Shown here in pieces: positions 12,118 through 24,467 of a stretch of DNA of 64,000 bases. Numbering within the stretch: position 1 is the stretch's first letter; each line of letters begins with the position of its first letter. Below the pieces are notes generated by a model. It was not told the origin of the DNA, did not search any database, and saw nothing but the letters and a program-made list of their open reading frames with translations. The position numbers were made by a program, and so were the translations under genes. The DNA lies in NCBI GenBank assembly GCA_964019155.1, contig OZ025243.1:6171365-6235364 (forward strand), read 5' to 3'. This DNA comes from Osedax fenrisi (taxonomy: Eukaryota; Annelida; Polychaeta; Sabellida; Siboglinidae).

Positions 12118-12191
12118 CTGTCCACTGACCACTGACCACTGCCCACTGTCCACTGTCCACTGCCCACTGTCCAATGCCCACTGCCCACTGT
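12118..12191. repeat. CCACTGNC minisatellite
   Basis: About nine copies of a 7-8 bp unit, CCACTGACCACTGCCCACTGT type, in intron 1. Confidence 0.85.
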
Positions 12192-13187
12192 TGACCGGAT
12201 ATCATCACGTGGTATCCACTATACAAAGACCTGCCACGTAAGCCACGCTGCGTTAATGTAATTAACCGTAACACAGGCGTGTGTGTGTGTGTGTGTGCAA
12301 TACTGTACGATGTAGTGTATACACTGGTATACCAGTGAAGCTAAGGTAAACATACATACATAGATACATACATACGTATGTGTGTGTGTGTATGTTAAAC
12401 TAAAGTATTACCGTCATTTACCTATATACTTTATAATAATAATATATTATTATTGTTTTATTTTTAATTTATTTTAAATATAATTTAACGTATATGTATA
12501 TTCTCTTTACTACGTTAATGGAGTGTATCCTATATGTATATAATATACAATAACATGTATAGTATATTCACTATACTATAGTACACTACATTATACTATA
12601 ATATAGTGAGAAACACACCCATATAAGGATTACACGCTATATTGTTACTTTAATAACTTTATAATGTTAATACTAATTTCAGGAAAGTATATACCGAAAT
12701 TTAAAAATTCGAAATAGATTATTCTGGGAACTGGTACGGTATCGTGTAACCTTATCATGTTATACGTGCTGAATACGCTTTATGAATGTTTACTTCCGGC
12801 CTTACCTATAAATACTTTATAACACTATAATAATATTGCAGAAAACTCTATGTCATAATACATGGCTTAAACGTTGTGATTTATATGTAAATTGAACTAA
12901 TATAACTAACATATATGTATATCTAATAAAAAATTGAAAATGTTTATATTATATATATACGTTAATGGTTAACATATGGATTTGTACATTCTGTTAACTG
13001 GGATGTTATAAAGTAGTTTGGGGATGCTCTCAGGAAGTATAAACAGCTAGATTGAGCCCCTGATTAACTGACCCATACACACAGTGGACATAATGGAGGC
13101 TGGCCTCTACACTAATAAACTAACGTATACAACGTATACGTTCATGTAACGACACTCTGTAATACTACATATGTCGATATATATTAA

Positions 13188-13430
13188 TGGGGTATCCCAC
13201 TACCAGTATTTCTGGAAATAATTTCCGGAAATATTTTCTAGGAAGTGATTTTATAGCTATAGCTAACTATAGTTAACTACAATTGTGGTTGGATATCCCC
13301 TTACTTTCTGGCAACTTGACTGAAATATAGTAACTTTAAAGGAGTTATTCCACTACAACTTGATAGAAATCACTTTCTGGAAAATATTTCCGTACATTAT
13401 TTCCGGAAATACTGGTAGTAGGATACCCCC
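13188..13430. mobile_element. TTAA-flanked MITE with long inverted arms, copy 1
   Basis: Flanked by TTAA at 13184-13187 and 13431-13434. The ends are near-mirror: GGGGTATCCCACTACCAG on the left and, read inverted on the right, GGGGGTATCCTACTACCAG. The arms continue inward through TTTCCGGAAATAAT and AGAAAGTGATTT for about 80 bp. Precise TTAA duplication is the hallmark of piggyBac-type insertion. No coding capacity. A sibling lies at 50431-50660. Confidence 0.75.
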
Positions 13431-13534
13431 TTAACGGAATGCGTTGGTTGGGTATCACTATAGTGACTATACACCCATGCAATGTACACGTGTGACATGC
13501 GAATGACACTTGACACGTGACTTCCGCCCCTCAG

Positions 13535-13626
13535 TAAGAATCCCAATACCCCGTTGAGAACGCCCAAAAGTACGTCCGAGATAGCGGGCACACTGCCGGA
13601 CAACTACATGAAGTCGGACCCCCCAG
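13535..13626 (+). CDS. Receptor exon 2: N-terminal linker
   Basis: Follows the pyrimidine-rich acceptor CTTCCGCCCCTCAG. Codons after the first base read KNPNTPLRTPKS, then a Ser/Glu/Ala/Gly stretch and LPDNYMKSDPP, ending in G before gttaca (phase 1). The split codon G|CT then leads exactly into exon 3 (AAPTVVELG). The Pro-rich end before the first beta strand matches the YDxxxRP-x-PPV region of GlyR in position, though not closely in sequence. A second AG four bases downstream (start at 13539) would give phase 0. GC content is clearly above the surroundings. Confidence 0.72.
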
Positions 13627-13677
13627 GTTACACTACATAGGATAGGTAATATATACGATAGAATAGTAATATATAAT

Positions 13678-13931
13678 GTATGAATAAATATCATATATTT
13701 TGTTTTAATATAGTATACATGATTGAATAAATATCATATATTTTGTATTAATATAGTATACATAAATGAATAAATATCATATATTTTGTATTAATATATT
13801 ATACATAATTGAATAAATATCATATATTTTGTATTAATATATTATACATAATTAAATACATATCATATATTTGTATTAATATATCATATATTAACATATC
13901 ATATATTTTGTATTAATATATTATACATAAT
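13678..13931. repeat. 44-bp minisatellite next to exon 2
   Basis: Five to six copies of a roughly 44-bp unit containing AATAAATATCATATATTTTG and ATTAATATANTATACAT. Begins about 50 bases after the exon 2 donor. Confidence 0.85.
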
Positions 13932-14345
13932 TAGAAAAAATAATCATACATAATATATGTGTGATGGATTACACTTACACTAATACATAAATAATAAATA
14001 AATAGGTAATAAATAATAAATTATATATCTATTATACTTGATACATAAATAGATATACATTAATAAATAACATGGTTCATTAATATAAACGCATCTATAA
14101 TCATACAGATATCAAATATGTGGTTATCAGATATGTATGTTTTTCTATATTCTATGATTAGCAAAAGCAAGCATTATCTACATGCATACACTTTTATACT
14201 AATCACTGACACACTCTATCGGATACATTCATAACTATACGTCCCAACCAAAGATTTTGCGAAGCATCATTAGAAAAATCTTTGTCTCTACATATAGTCT
14301 ATGTATACATGTAATCTGTATATCACACGGTCATATATATTTATT

Positions 14346-14420
<75 letters not shown>

Positions 14421-14532
14421 ATGTGTGTGTGTTTATATCTAAGATCTAATTTACTAATTAATTCTATAAAGATATAAAGCATTAGTAGCTATGGTGTAGC
14501 ACCTAATTGTCACGATGATTAAACACAATTAA

Positions 14533-14830
14533 ATAGCACTGCACATACCACTACACACCACACTACACATACCACTGTACAATACACATCACACTGCACA
14601 TCATACTACACATCACATCATACTACACATCACACTGCACATCACATTACACATCACACTGCACACCACACTAAACCTCATACTGCACATACCACTACGT
14701 ACCATACTACACACCACACTGCACATTACACTACACACCACACTGCACATTACACTACACATCACACTGTATATCACACTACACATACCACTGCACATAC
14801 CACATTGAATAACATCGTACATAACAGTCA
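14533..14830. repeat. CACATCACACTG minisatellite
   Basis: About twenty degenerate 12-16 bp units of CACATCACACTACACAT type. The stop-free frame on the minus strand (CSVMCSVMCS) is a by-product of the repeat. Confidence 0.85.
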
Positions 14831-14897
14831 CTGCTATGCTATTATAATCAATTCACAGTAGAATTTACGATATATCTAGGATACCCTAATATATATA

Positions 14898-15345
14898 CAG
14901 TCAACTCTCGGTAATTCGGACTAGAGATAAGTCTGTCTTCTCGATAAGTCGGATACATTTAATTGGTTTGGTTGGATTTGTATCTAGTGCAATGTTAAAT
15001 TAATCTGATAAGTCAGATAAGTTGTATTGGATAAGTCGGAATTTTCTATAAGTCGGACACATATTATTGTCATTTTTATGATTTTTATACCGGATAAGTC
15101 GGAATTTTTATAAATTGTCAGAAATATTTACTTTAAATAATGTATATTATAATTTTAATAAGTAATATTATTGAATACAACATTTTATATTGTTGATTTT
15201 TGCATAATTCCACATTTTGGTAACCCTTTAACTCACGCTGCGTATCTCATGTCTAATTTGCATGATATTCTGAATCTCGGATAAGTCGGATATCTCGCTA
15301 AGTCGGACATTTTTTCCGGTTCTTAGACTTATCGGGAGTTGACTG
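14898..15345. mobile_element. pogo/Tigger-type MITE
   Basis: Starts CAGTCAACTCTCGGTAATTC and ends (read inverted) CAGTCAACTCCCGATAAGTC, with TA at 14896-14897 and 15346-15347, the Tc1/mariner target duplication. CAGTCRAMYCYCG ends are characteristic of pogo/Tigger elements. Inside are repeated GATAAGTCGGA motifs and no transposase frame, so the element is non-autonomous. Confidence 0.8.
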
Positions 15346-15359
15346 TATATATATATTTA

Positions 15360-15842
15360 TTTAATTTGAATCAGACATGCATAACAGAGGTACATAGAGT
15401 ATACAATAATTAAGACGAACAACAATTAAACGAAAACAAAATCTACAGTATTATATAAATACAAATTTATACCATAAGGTAAATAGTTACGAAGGGCACA
15501 AGACATTATAATAATAAAGTTGAACAATTAGCGAATTACGAGAATTTTGTATTCGTTGATAAAGTTAATTATAAGATTTACGTAAATTAATTGTTAAAGT
15601 ATTAACATTATCATATAAAAACATCAATTTCGCGCTATTTCGACGTTTATATTTCATCAATATGCGATAAGCTTTATTATATGCTATCTTAATTTTACGA
15701 ATTTTGATCCTATTCGGTAACCAAATGCTACTAAGGTAGATATTTGAAATAAACGATTTAAATAGAATAATCTTAGTAGCTTTTGAAGTATGGCTAACAT
15801 TATTTGCTATCCTATAGCTTTATTTGTATAGCTGTTTGATAT

Positions 15843-15879
<37 letters not shown>

Positions 15880-16439
15880 TCATCAGACAAGTCCTCTGAT
15901 ATCCAATGTCCAAGATATTTATATGCTTTAACAACATTTAAAAGTTTATTATCTATGCATAACGTTACTGGTTTATGTAAAAATGAACTATAATAGATAG
16001 GCAAGATGACAGATTTATCAATGTTATATGTTATGAAGGTATGGATAGCAAACTCTTCACAACAATTTATCAATAATTGCAGATCCTTCAGTGATGGTGA
16101 GAATAGATCTGTATCGTCAGCATAGCATAGATTATTAATTATATTCCAATTTAAACAATATCCCGACTTAATTTGATTTAATTCACTATCATAGGATTGG
16201 TATAAATATTGAATAGCAAAGGTGAAAGGATTCGTCCTTGACGTACACCATTTCGAAACTGGAAAGCTATCTGATGTATTATCACCCCACTTAATATATA
16301 TTCTCTGATTTCTGTACCAATAATTAAAAAAAAGTATTATATAAGATGGAATATTATTATCTTTTAATCTATGAAATAAAATATTGTGATTAAGTTTATC
16401 AAAAGTTTTAGATATATCTAGAAAAGCTATATATGCATA

Positions 16440-16481
<42 letters not shown>

Positions 16482-16760
16482 CATCTGTTAAATGTTTCTT
16501 AAGTGCAAAAACACACATTTCGGTTTCAATGTTTTTTTTGAATCAAAATTGATTATCAAGAGTAACTAATAAAGAAGATATTCTATTATATATCACATTT
16601 TCAATTATCTTACAAATAATATTAGATAACATATAGGACGATAGTTAGAAGAGTCATTCGATCTTTTATTTTTGTTTTTGATTATTAATAGAATATAAGA
16701 TAGTATTAACTTTTTTGAAATATATATATATATATATATATTAAAAGTATTTTCATTATT
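15360..16760 (-). pseudogene. Decayed non-LTR retrotransposon RT (CR1/Rex1-like)
   Basis: In minus-strand order: SNDSSNYRPI (about 16670), QF-stop-FKKNIETEM (about 16535, TGA in place of a Gly codon), an (ATT)n expansion at 16441-16482, then an open stretch 15807-16484 with FLDISKTFDKLNHNI, LCYADDTDLFSPSLKDLQL (catalytic YADD) and KAYKYLGHWISEDLSDD. It is broken by (TA)n at 15845-15873. Further on are KIRKIKIAYNKAYRIL and NSAKLMFLYDNVNT, the usual C-terminal region. The 3' UTR ends GTCTGATTCAAATTAAATAA at about 15365. Several one-base frameshifts separate these pieces, so it is dead. Confidence 0.88.
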
Positions 16761-17971
16761 TCATTATCTTTATTCTCAGTTTAAGGTATACTAACAATTA
16801 CAAATAATCATAGTATCAATATATCGATATATAACTAATGCTAAATCTTTAGATCCGAATGGTAATTTAAACTGTATGCAACATAATAGTATTATGTTTA
16901 TTAAGATGTCCGATGATATTCTATAGTATGTTATAAGCTAAGGTAGAAAACGTAGGTGTACTTGCTTTAATGTAACTTTAATGTAACTAAAGATTGATAT
17001 TGATTAGATTTAGTGAAAACAGGAAGTCAACTTAGATATAACTTTATGTTATGTTAGTTTATTCTTTTTATAGGAATGTATTATTCCAATTATAATTATA
17101 CATTTTAGGATATGTAAGAATGATAAGGGTAATTGTCTCGATAAGCTCTGCTTCTATAATTACCCGGTTGTTAAAACCAAATCTGATAATAATAATAATA
17201 TGACAACATTCACGTAGCATTACTTTCATGAGGCGGATCTACAAAATGTATTTGATTAATTGTTTAATATATTATATGTAATTGTGTATTATTGTATATA
17301 TATACAATATAAATATTATCTTCTATTATCTCCTACTCGGGTCTCTACACATATTGCATCATCTATTATTAATACCCTTACATATGTATATTATTAAGAA
17401 TTAGTCTATTTAAGCCGGCTATGCCTACCAACTGTCATAGGGCTTATTCTTCTCTAGCTAATATTCCTCTAAACCTATAGTTTTTAGAAGTATACTTCGT
17501 GAAATAGTTAATAACTTAGTGAAATATTTCCAGTGTAATCAAAATTAAAGCTAATATCATTAATTATCTGTTTCATATGGTTGTGACCTATTAATTTGCA
17601 AACATACTATTATTACGCATACGATTAATACATATTCTCTTGGTCACATAGCCTTTAATAATTATAAACCGAATTATAATTTCTCTTTTATCTCTAAAAA
17701 CCTAGAATTAGTCGTTTCTAATAAACTACTTTCTTTGTTAATAATTTATAATAAATATATTATCTATTAATATATTAATATAGTCTATAGATTGACTTAT
17801 AAATAGAGATATAAGTTTGATTTCGAAAGAAAGGTTAATACAACCCGTACTACAGTTCTTGGTATTCCTGATCTAATCACCGATTCCGATATTATTTACA
17901 AATATCTACTTGACTAATATGTCAATCATTGGTAGCTTAGTATACTAATTTACCTACTATACATTATAACT
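16761..17971. other. AT-rich intronic filler
   Basis: (TA)n at 16720-16741 just precedes this stretch. Otherwise unstructured AT-rich sequence with no recognisable frame or repeat. Confidence 0.4.
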
Positions 17972-18196
17972 GCTAGTATGGCTCAGTTGGCTAAGGAATC
18001 AGACACATATGCAGTATGGTGCGGGTTCAAGCCCCGTCCGGACCATTACAATAGGTATTAAAATGATATGTTGAAGTGATCTTAAATAAAAGTTATAAGT
18101 GAAAACTTCATCTAAGTTCCTGTATGGGATGAAACGACTTCACCAACATAACAATAACAATAAGAACAACAATAACAACAACAATAACAACAACAC
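17972..18196 (+). mobile_element. SINE family 1, internally deleted
   Basis: The tRNA-like head is intact: ATGGCTCAGTTGGCTAAGGA (box A) and GGTTCAAGCC (box B), then CCGTCCGGACCATTA. The middle is missing: after AGTGATCTTAAATAAAAG it jumps to TTATAAGTGAAAACTTCATC and TCCTGTATGGGATGAAACGA. The tail is (AACAAT)n mixed with (AAC)n. The (AAC)n/(AAT)n tail produces an Asn-rich open frame that is not a gene. Confidence 0.88.
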
Positions 18197-19086
18197 TATA
18201 ATAGTACTTTCTTTATTGATATCAACGGTGAATATATCCTTTCTTCGAGACATACGTCCCCAATGTTTTGTATATTATAAGTCCTAATTTAGGACCACTA
18301 CTATTCAACATTATTGTATTATTAATTATATTATATTTATATTCAACATATTCTTCCTTTTATCTATATTATTTCCCAAATTGCCATCCGTGTATAACCT
18401 CTACTTCAGGTCATAACCGTTATAACGTCAACTGAACTTTAGATATTACTACGTCTTTTATTTATAATACTTTCTAATCATCACATATTAGGATTTCTAA
18501 TAACTATATATTCCTGAATTCTACTTAAGCGTACATTATATATATATATTCATCTGTCATCGCCTAAACTCGTAACGCCCTATTATAACTAAATGTTACT
18601 ATGGTAACAATTAAGATTCCCCTCTTCCGATAATAACACATATATCGATGTATACTTTCATAAATATTTATATTTTCATTGTCATGACTCACCTTTTCTG
18701 AGGTATATAATCTTTAATATTCATCCCATTCATAACTTGATTTCCTTATGGTATTTCAACAATACCTGCATCATCTTTATCTTACTTCTATTGTATTTCT
18801 AAACCTTTCTCCGTACCTGAATAACAATGTAAAATCATAATTATGTAATCAGAATGCATTAATACGATCAATTTATAAATTTACTAAATAAATATATCAT
18901 CTGTAATACTTAATACTTAAAGTATAAACTATTCTAATAATATATTTATTGTACGTGGTTAGTTGCTGCTAAACAAAAAATCAATGTATTATATGAACAC
19001 GCGATACATTCATATTATGAATTGTTCTTATCAAAATATATGCACGAACACACACACACATACACATACACACACATACACACATC

Positions 19087-19134
<48 letters not shown>

Positions 19135-20084
19135 GTGACAAAAAATATATAAAAAATATAATAGTATTAGATAATATATTTACATTGATTGAGAATTACC
19201 AGCTGTATCGGCGTATATATGTGTGTGTGACGTGTATGCTGATATTGAATGCGACTAGGCATATGTATATGAGTTAATATATGTGTATATGTATGTATAT
19301 AAGTATATATATATATATATATATATATATTTAAAGTATGTGTACACCGTGTATTATATAATATACTTTAGCTAGCGTATTACATTGTATATAATTATGC
19401 TACATTGTAAAAACAAAATATATTTATATACATGATGCCTAGTTGATATATAACTATACGTATCAACAAACGAGCGATGACGCAATAGAAACGTACGAGT
19501 TACGTAACACATCGACAAGGGCATGTCCTCGATAGAACATAGGAGTGTAGCGTTTCGTATCGGCTGCTCTAAGACTGACTACGCTGGTTGTGTATTGCGG
19601 ACAGTCGTAATAGTTGTCATAGGTTATTGTTTTGTGTACTATTGTGTACTGTTGGCATACTATTGGCGTACTGTGTATAGTAAATATACTTACTTCATAT
19701 ATGAGTTTACTGACATTTAGTTCACTACATATATTCTTCAATACACACACACATATATATATATATATATGTGTGTATGTTAATGTATGTGTATATGTAT
19801 ATATCTTTAATATACACACATTATATTGTATACAAGGAAACATACTGTTATACACATGTTCTAATATATTATAACATACATGTTCTATTTCATATAACAT
19901 AATATATATACAACTTTATTTTCACCATCGCTATCTTTTTACAGTTATTAATAGATTTATGTCACAAGTCTGCAAGTAATAATATTAAATAACGTATAAT
20001 ATTAACAATCTGTTATTCTAACCATTTAGTCTAACTCATCTAGTCATAATCCTATTAAGCTACTGATGCATCATGGGAACCGAT
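18197..20084. other. AT-rich intronic DNA with CA/TA microsatellites
   Basis: A CA-rich run (19045-19085) passes into (TA)n (19090-19132). Another (TA)n is at about 19306-19330. A moderately GC-richer patch at 19460-19700 has open frames on both strands, none recognisable. Confidence 0.45.
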
Positions 20085-20625
20085 ACATGCTTAAGAATAG
20101 TACAATCTTATACGTATCTCGGACATTGGTTATCTGATTAGATGGATATAACGTATAGCATTACACTTATTTACAGAGATATAGCTATTCCCTGTTACAT
20201 ATATTTAGATATATCTAAATATATGCGATATATCTAACGATATATCGTTCGAAAGCTATATGTATATTATTATTATTTAAATCGTGTTGTTCTCGTATGT
20301 TTCTTTGTATTCTATGGTATTCGTATTGTGCTTAACACATTACAAGTAACATATAATAGTGCATATCATATATCCCTAGGCTATAGAGATATATGTAGTG
20401 CTCCAGAAATGTATTTATTTGATAAGATGGACTATATTACTATAGTAACATATATGTAATTACGAAAATCGTACTATTATAATCGTTATAGATTTTCTGA
20501 AAATTCAATTGTTAATATTGTATATATATATATATATATTGTATAGTTTTGTTATAGTTTTGTATAATTAATGCTTGTTTTGTTTATGTATGGACTGTAT
20601 GTGTCTGATTCAAATAAATAATAAT
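20085..20625 (+). pseudogene. Second fragment of the 15360-16760 retrotransposon family
   Basis: Plus-strand translation gives TYLGHWLSD at about 20113-20140, matching YKYLGHWISED of the element at 15360-16760. LFKSCCSRMFLCILWYSYC follows at about 20275-20335, the usual motif after the RT thumb. The 3' end TATGTGTCTGATTCAAATAA at about 20600 matches the end of the other copy. Only scattered islands survive. Confidence 0.7.
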
Positions 20626-21248
20626 AATATTCTACATATGTAGAATCAAATAATTAGCACACATTTCCTAGTGTTTATTACAATAAAAACTAGATTATTT
20701 AATTATGAGGCATATATTGTCAGTTAATTTCCCGTTGCATCCGAGCTTCTGATTTGTGTTGTGTTACAAAATGCCGAGCTGTTGATTTCTGCTGAGCAAC
20801 TTTTATGATACAGTAGTACTTTTATACTACATATCATATATTAGTCCATTTTATTAGTTAAAGGTATCAATAGTATAGAGTGAAATATTTTCTTTATGAT
20901 AAAATTAAAAAAAATAATTTTAATATCTTAGTTTTCAAGTTAATTTGTATAATATAATCTTATATGAAGTTTTTGTATACATAAAATTAATCATATAATA
21001 TAATAGATTATTAATTAAAATTGTAAATTAATATCATTTGTGTTATATAATAAATTCATTTTAATATATAAAATAGCTTGAATATTTTTTTATTTATAGT
21101 AACTACAAATAGATATTATTATAATAAATAGTTATTTCAATAAAAGGCATTTTCAATAACATATATCAAATTTGATAACAAGTTAGATAAATATTACCAT
21201 TAATTATTTATATTGTAAATTTTTAACGACAAATAATGTACACTGTAA
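20626..21248. other. AT-rich intronic filler
   Basis: Nothing recognisable apart from AATAAT runs. Confidence 0.4.
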
Positions 21249-21725
21249 AACATTAGGGTACAAGAGTAGTAACAATTAGGTTACAAGAGTAGTAACAATT
21301 AGGTTACAAGAGTAGTAACAATTAGGGTACAAAAGTAGTAACAATTAGGTTACAAGAGTAGTAACAATTAGGGTACAAGAGTAGTAACAATTAGGTTACA
21401 AGAGTAGTAACAATTAGGGTACAAGAGTAGTAACAATTAGGGTACAAGAGTAGTAACAATTAGGTTACAAGAGTAGTAACAATTAGGGTACAAGAGTAGT
21501 AACAATTAGGGTACAAGAGTAGTAACAATTAGGTTACAAGAGTAGTAACAATTAGGGTACAAGAGTAGTAACAATTAGGTTACAAGAGTAGTAACAATTA
21601 GGTTACAAGAGTAGTAACAATTAGGGTACAATAGTAGTAACAATTAGGTTACAAGAGTAGTAACAATTAGGGTACAAGAGTAGTAACAATTAGGGTACAA
21701 GAGTAGTAACAATTAGGTTACAAGC
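21249..21725. repeat. 23-bp minisatellite with two alternating variants
   Basis: About 21 copies of TTAGGKTACAAGAGTAGTAACAA (K=G or T), with almost no other variation. The single variable base splits the units into GGGTAC and GGTTAC types in irregular order. The array is followed at about 21742 by the inverted GTACCCTAATTAGGGT. Confidence 0.95.
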
Positions 21726-22174
21726 CATGTCCGCATAGCCGTACCCTAATTAGGGTCCATCATGCTAAAAATGAATCATATAACATATATGGCTATTTTT
21801 TGTAATTAGATAAATAAAACATGCGTAGTAATATTAAAATATGCGGAAGTATACATTACAATATTATTTACACCGATAGTACTGAAGTATAGTGTTACTT
21901 TTTATATAATGTTATTTGTGCGCTATTACTTGTAAATTATTCAATATAATATATGTATATATAATATATCATATAATGTCTTTAGTTTATTGTTGGTTTA
22001 TATATTGTTACAACGTTATAAGACTAAATGCATATACAATATATTAGAATTATATACATTAATTTAGGTTTGAAATATAATTATTTTATTTTAAAGAATT
22101 AATTATAATTTTTACTTTTTAATTGATTATAATATTTTGTATTAATGATTGTAATAATTGTATAATATTAATAT

Positions 22175-22620
22175 CGCTACTCCCCTACACCCCTACACCC
22201 CTACACCCCTACTTCCATACACTCCTACATCCATACACCCCTACCTCCCTACACCCCTACATGCCTACACCCTACATACCTACACCCCTACACCCCTACT
22301 TCCCTACACTCATACATCCCTACCTCCCTACACCCCTACACCCCTACACCCCTACATCCCTACATCCCTACATACCTACACCCCTACACTCATACATCCC
22401 TACATCCCTACACACCTACACCCCTACACCCCTACACCCCTACAACCCTACATCCCTACATACCTACACCCCTACATCCCTACATACCTACATCCCTACA
22501 TCCCTAGACCCCTACATCGCTACATCGCTACTCCCCTACACCCCTACACCCCTACACCCCTGCATGCCTACATACCTACACCCTACACCCCTACACCTCT
22601 ATATCCCTACATATCTACAC
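22175..22620. repeat. (CCCCTACA)n-type minisatellite
   Basis: Around 50 short units of CCCCTACA, CCCTACAT and CCATACAC type. The minus strand is rich in TGTAGGGG, with G-runs spaced to allow G-quadruplexes. Long His/Pro/Thr/Tyr frames here come only from the absence of stops in the repeat. Confidence 0.92.
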
Positions 22621-24326
22621 CACGGCGAGAGGTTATTGCATCTTGTGATGAACATCGTAACTGACAGCTGAAAGAGGGCACTCGGCGCGTAACAAAGACA
22701 TCTCGGAGAACAATAGCCTCTCCATTGTTCTCAGTAGTACTATAGTACCTACTATAGTAGGTCATACCATCGTCGTCCTCGGTGACGTCATAGCTGAGAC
22801 AATAGCCAGCGTGCGTTACTCGCGTTCACGATAAATCGATAACAATTAGATAATAATTACGTAATACTTATTAATAGCGACAATTAGTGACTGCAATACC
22901 GGCACGAATAGGGTATACCCTGTACAGCTGGGTACAGCTGTTAGATTACCCGACACGCGATCAGCATCAATGTTTATGTGAATGTGTGTGTATGTATGTA
23001 TGCGTGTGTGTGTGTTTGTTGTTTAACGTATACAATATATACTATATACTACATATTTTCATAATTTAATACTATAAATTATAAGTAAATTGTATTATTT
23101 AAATATTTATTTTCAATTATTTAACAATCAGTCACAAGATCAAATTTTCATAATTTCATATTTTGTCAAAAGAATGTATCGTATATATTGTTGTTATTAA
23201 TTTTATATTAAGTCATGAATGTAAAAGGAGTAAAATATGTTTGGTAATTTTATATTATGCCAAAATTTAGATTATACAAAATTAAAAATTAAAGTAATTC
23301 ATTTTGTATAATAAGTCAATATTATGAGTGCAATATTATGCCAACAAATAAATAAAATAAATGTGAAAATAAATATAAATAAGAACCAATAAAACCAAAA
23401 TAATATAAGAAGTAAAGTAAATATCTAAAATAAACTTAATACTATATATACATTGATATACCTCACTAATATGTTTGTAAAAATGAAAATTATAATTTTA
23501 TTTTAAAGTTATTAATATTATATAGTACTCTATATAACGTCTATTTATATTTAATTTATTCAAAATCATGGGTTAAATATTACAATTTCCTTATATTCAA
23601 ACTTTAAATCTAGTAAATATATATTTATTATATTGGATAGTATTACATACTAATTTCAATTTGGTAGGCAATGTATTTTGTAATGAAATATAGTTATAAT
23701 CATAATTATACAACTAGCTTATATTTGAGGATATAGATAAACTTCATAGTATATACAATACAAACGTTAATATATATATATATATATTAAAAACAATTTA
23801 ATTTAACTATATCTTCAGATATAAGTAAGTTGTATATTTTTTAGAATTAATATAGTTGTACATAGGAAATATAAGGCGTACAACTCATTTCTGTAATTGA
23901 TTGTTGTACATTAATTAAATTTGATTAAAATATATTTCCCCATATATAGAAACAATAGTTACTATGTGATAAAACATATGGAATTATATATTAAAAAGAA
24001 TGCATCTTTGTCAAATTTATGCCTTATTTTATTAATAATAGATATTGATCTAGATTGTTCCTTTATAGAGGACGTGTTATCTAGTTAAGCTTAACTTTAT
24101 AAATATTCTTTCAAATTTAATTTTATTAACCATTTTAATTTTCACATTATTTATTATTATATTTATATTGTTTCTATCGTGTATATTTCATATATTAAAT
24201 AATATTATATTAGATTTTTCTAAATTTATTAACAATTTTTTAATATTTAACCAGTTATAATATTTAACATATATAGTTTATCTTTATTTGATTGCATATC
24301 AGTTTTTAGTTTAATAATAGAAGTAA

Positions 24327-24364
<38 letters not shown>

Positions 24365-24467
24365 ACATATTACACGAGTGTGCTATTTTGTGTATATATT
24401 ATTAATATATTTCGTGTTTCGCCATGTAAATACTATATTTCATTATAATTATAATCTTTGTTTGCAG
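22621..24467. other. GC-richer patch followed by AT-rich intron end
   Basis: 22621-22960 is GC-richer. It has a 9-bp-stem hairpin GAGAACAAT / ATTGTTCTC (about 22708-22734) and a CRE-like GGTGACGTCATA (about 22780) that resembles the patch at 10150-10220. After it come a (GT)n run (about 22983-23017) and AT-rich DNA with (TA)n at 24331-24361. Confidence 0.45.

Larger units (their letters stand above)
11739..13534. other. Intron 1
   Basis: Contains a CCACTGNC minisatellite at 12118-12191, (GT)n at 12278-12297 and a short (GT)n near 12380, AT-rich DNA, and the TTAA-flanked MITE at 13188-13430. The true 5' end may be 11716 if the first donor is used. Confidence 0.6.
13627..24467. other. Intron 2, about 10.8 kb
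   Basis: The largest intron. It holds a 44-bp minisatellite just after the donor, a pogo-type MITE, two pieces of one non-LTR retrotransposon family, a SINE, four minisatellites and AT-rich filler. No other exon of this gene was found and phases 1/1 fit across it, so a missing exon is unlikely but possible. Confidence 0.7.

Noticed and set aside
13397..13694. Minus-strand open frames opposite exon 2
   Set aside because: Shadows of the plus-strand exon; the plus strand has proper splice sites, phase and receptor context.
14613..14831. Cys/Met/Val/Ser repeat protein on the minus strand
   Set aside because: Translation of the CACATCACACTG minisatellite.
18099..18287. Asn-rich open frame
   Set aside because: Comes from the (AAC/AAT)n tail of a SINE.
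21249..21725. Possible CRISPR array
   Set aside because: Units are directly adjacent with no unique spacers, in a eukaryotic intron; an ordinary minisatellite.
22123..22671. Long His/Pro/Thr/Tyr open frames (two overlapping, over 160 codons)
   Set aside because: They consist only of the (CCCCTACA)n array read in two frames; stop-free by composition, no start context or conserved protein.
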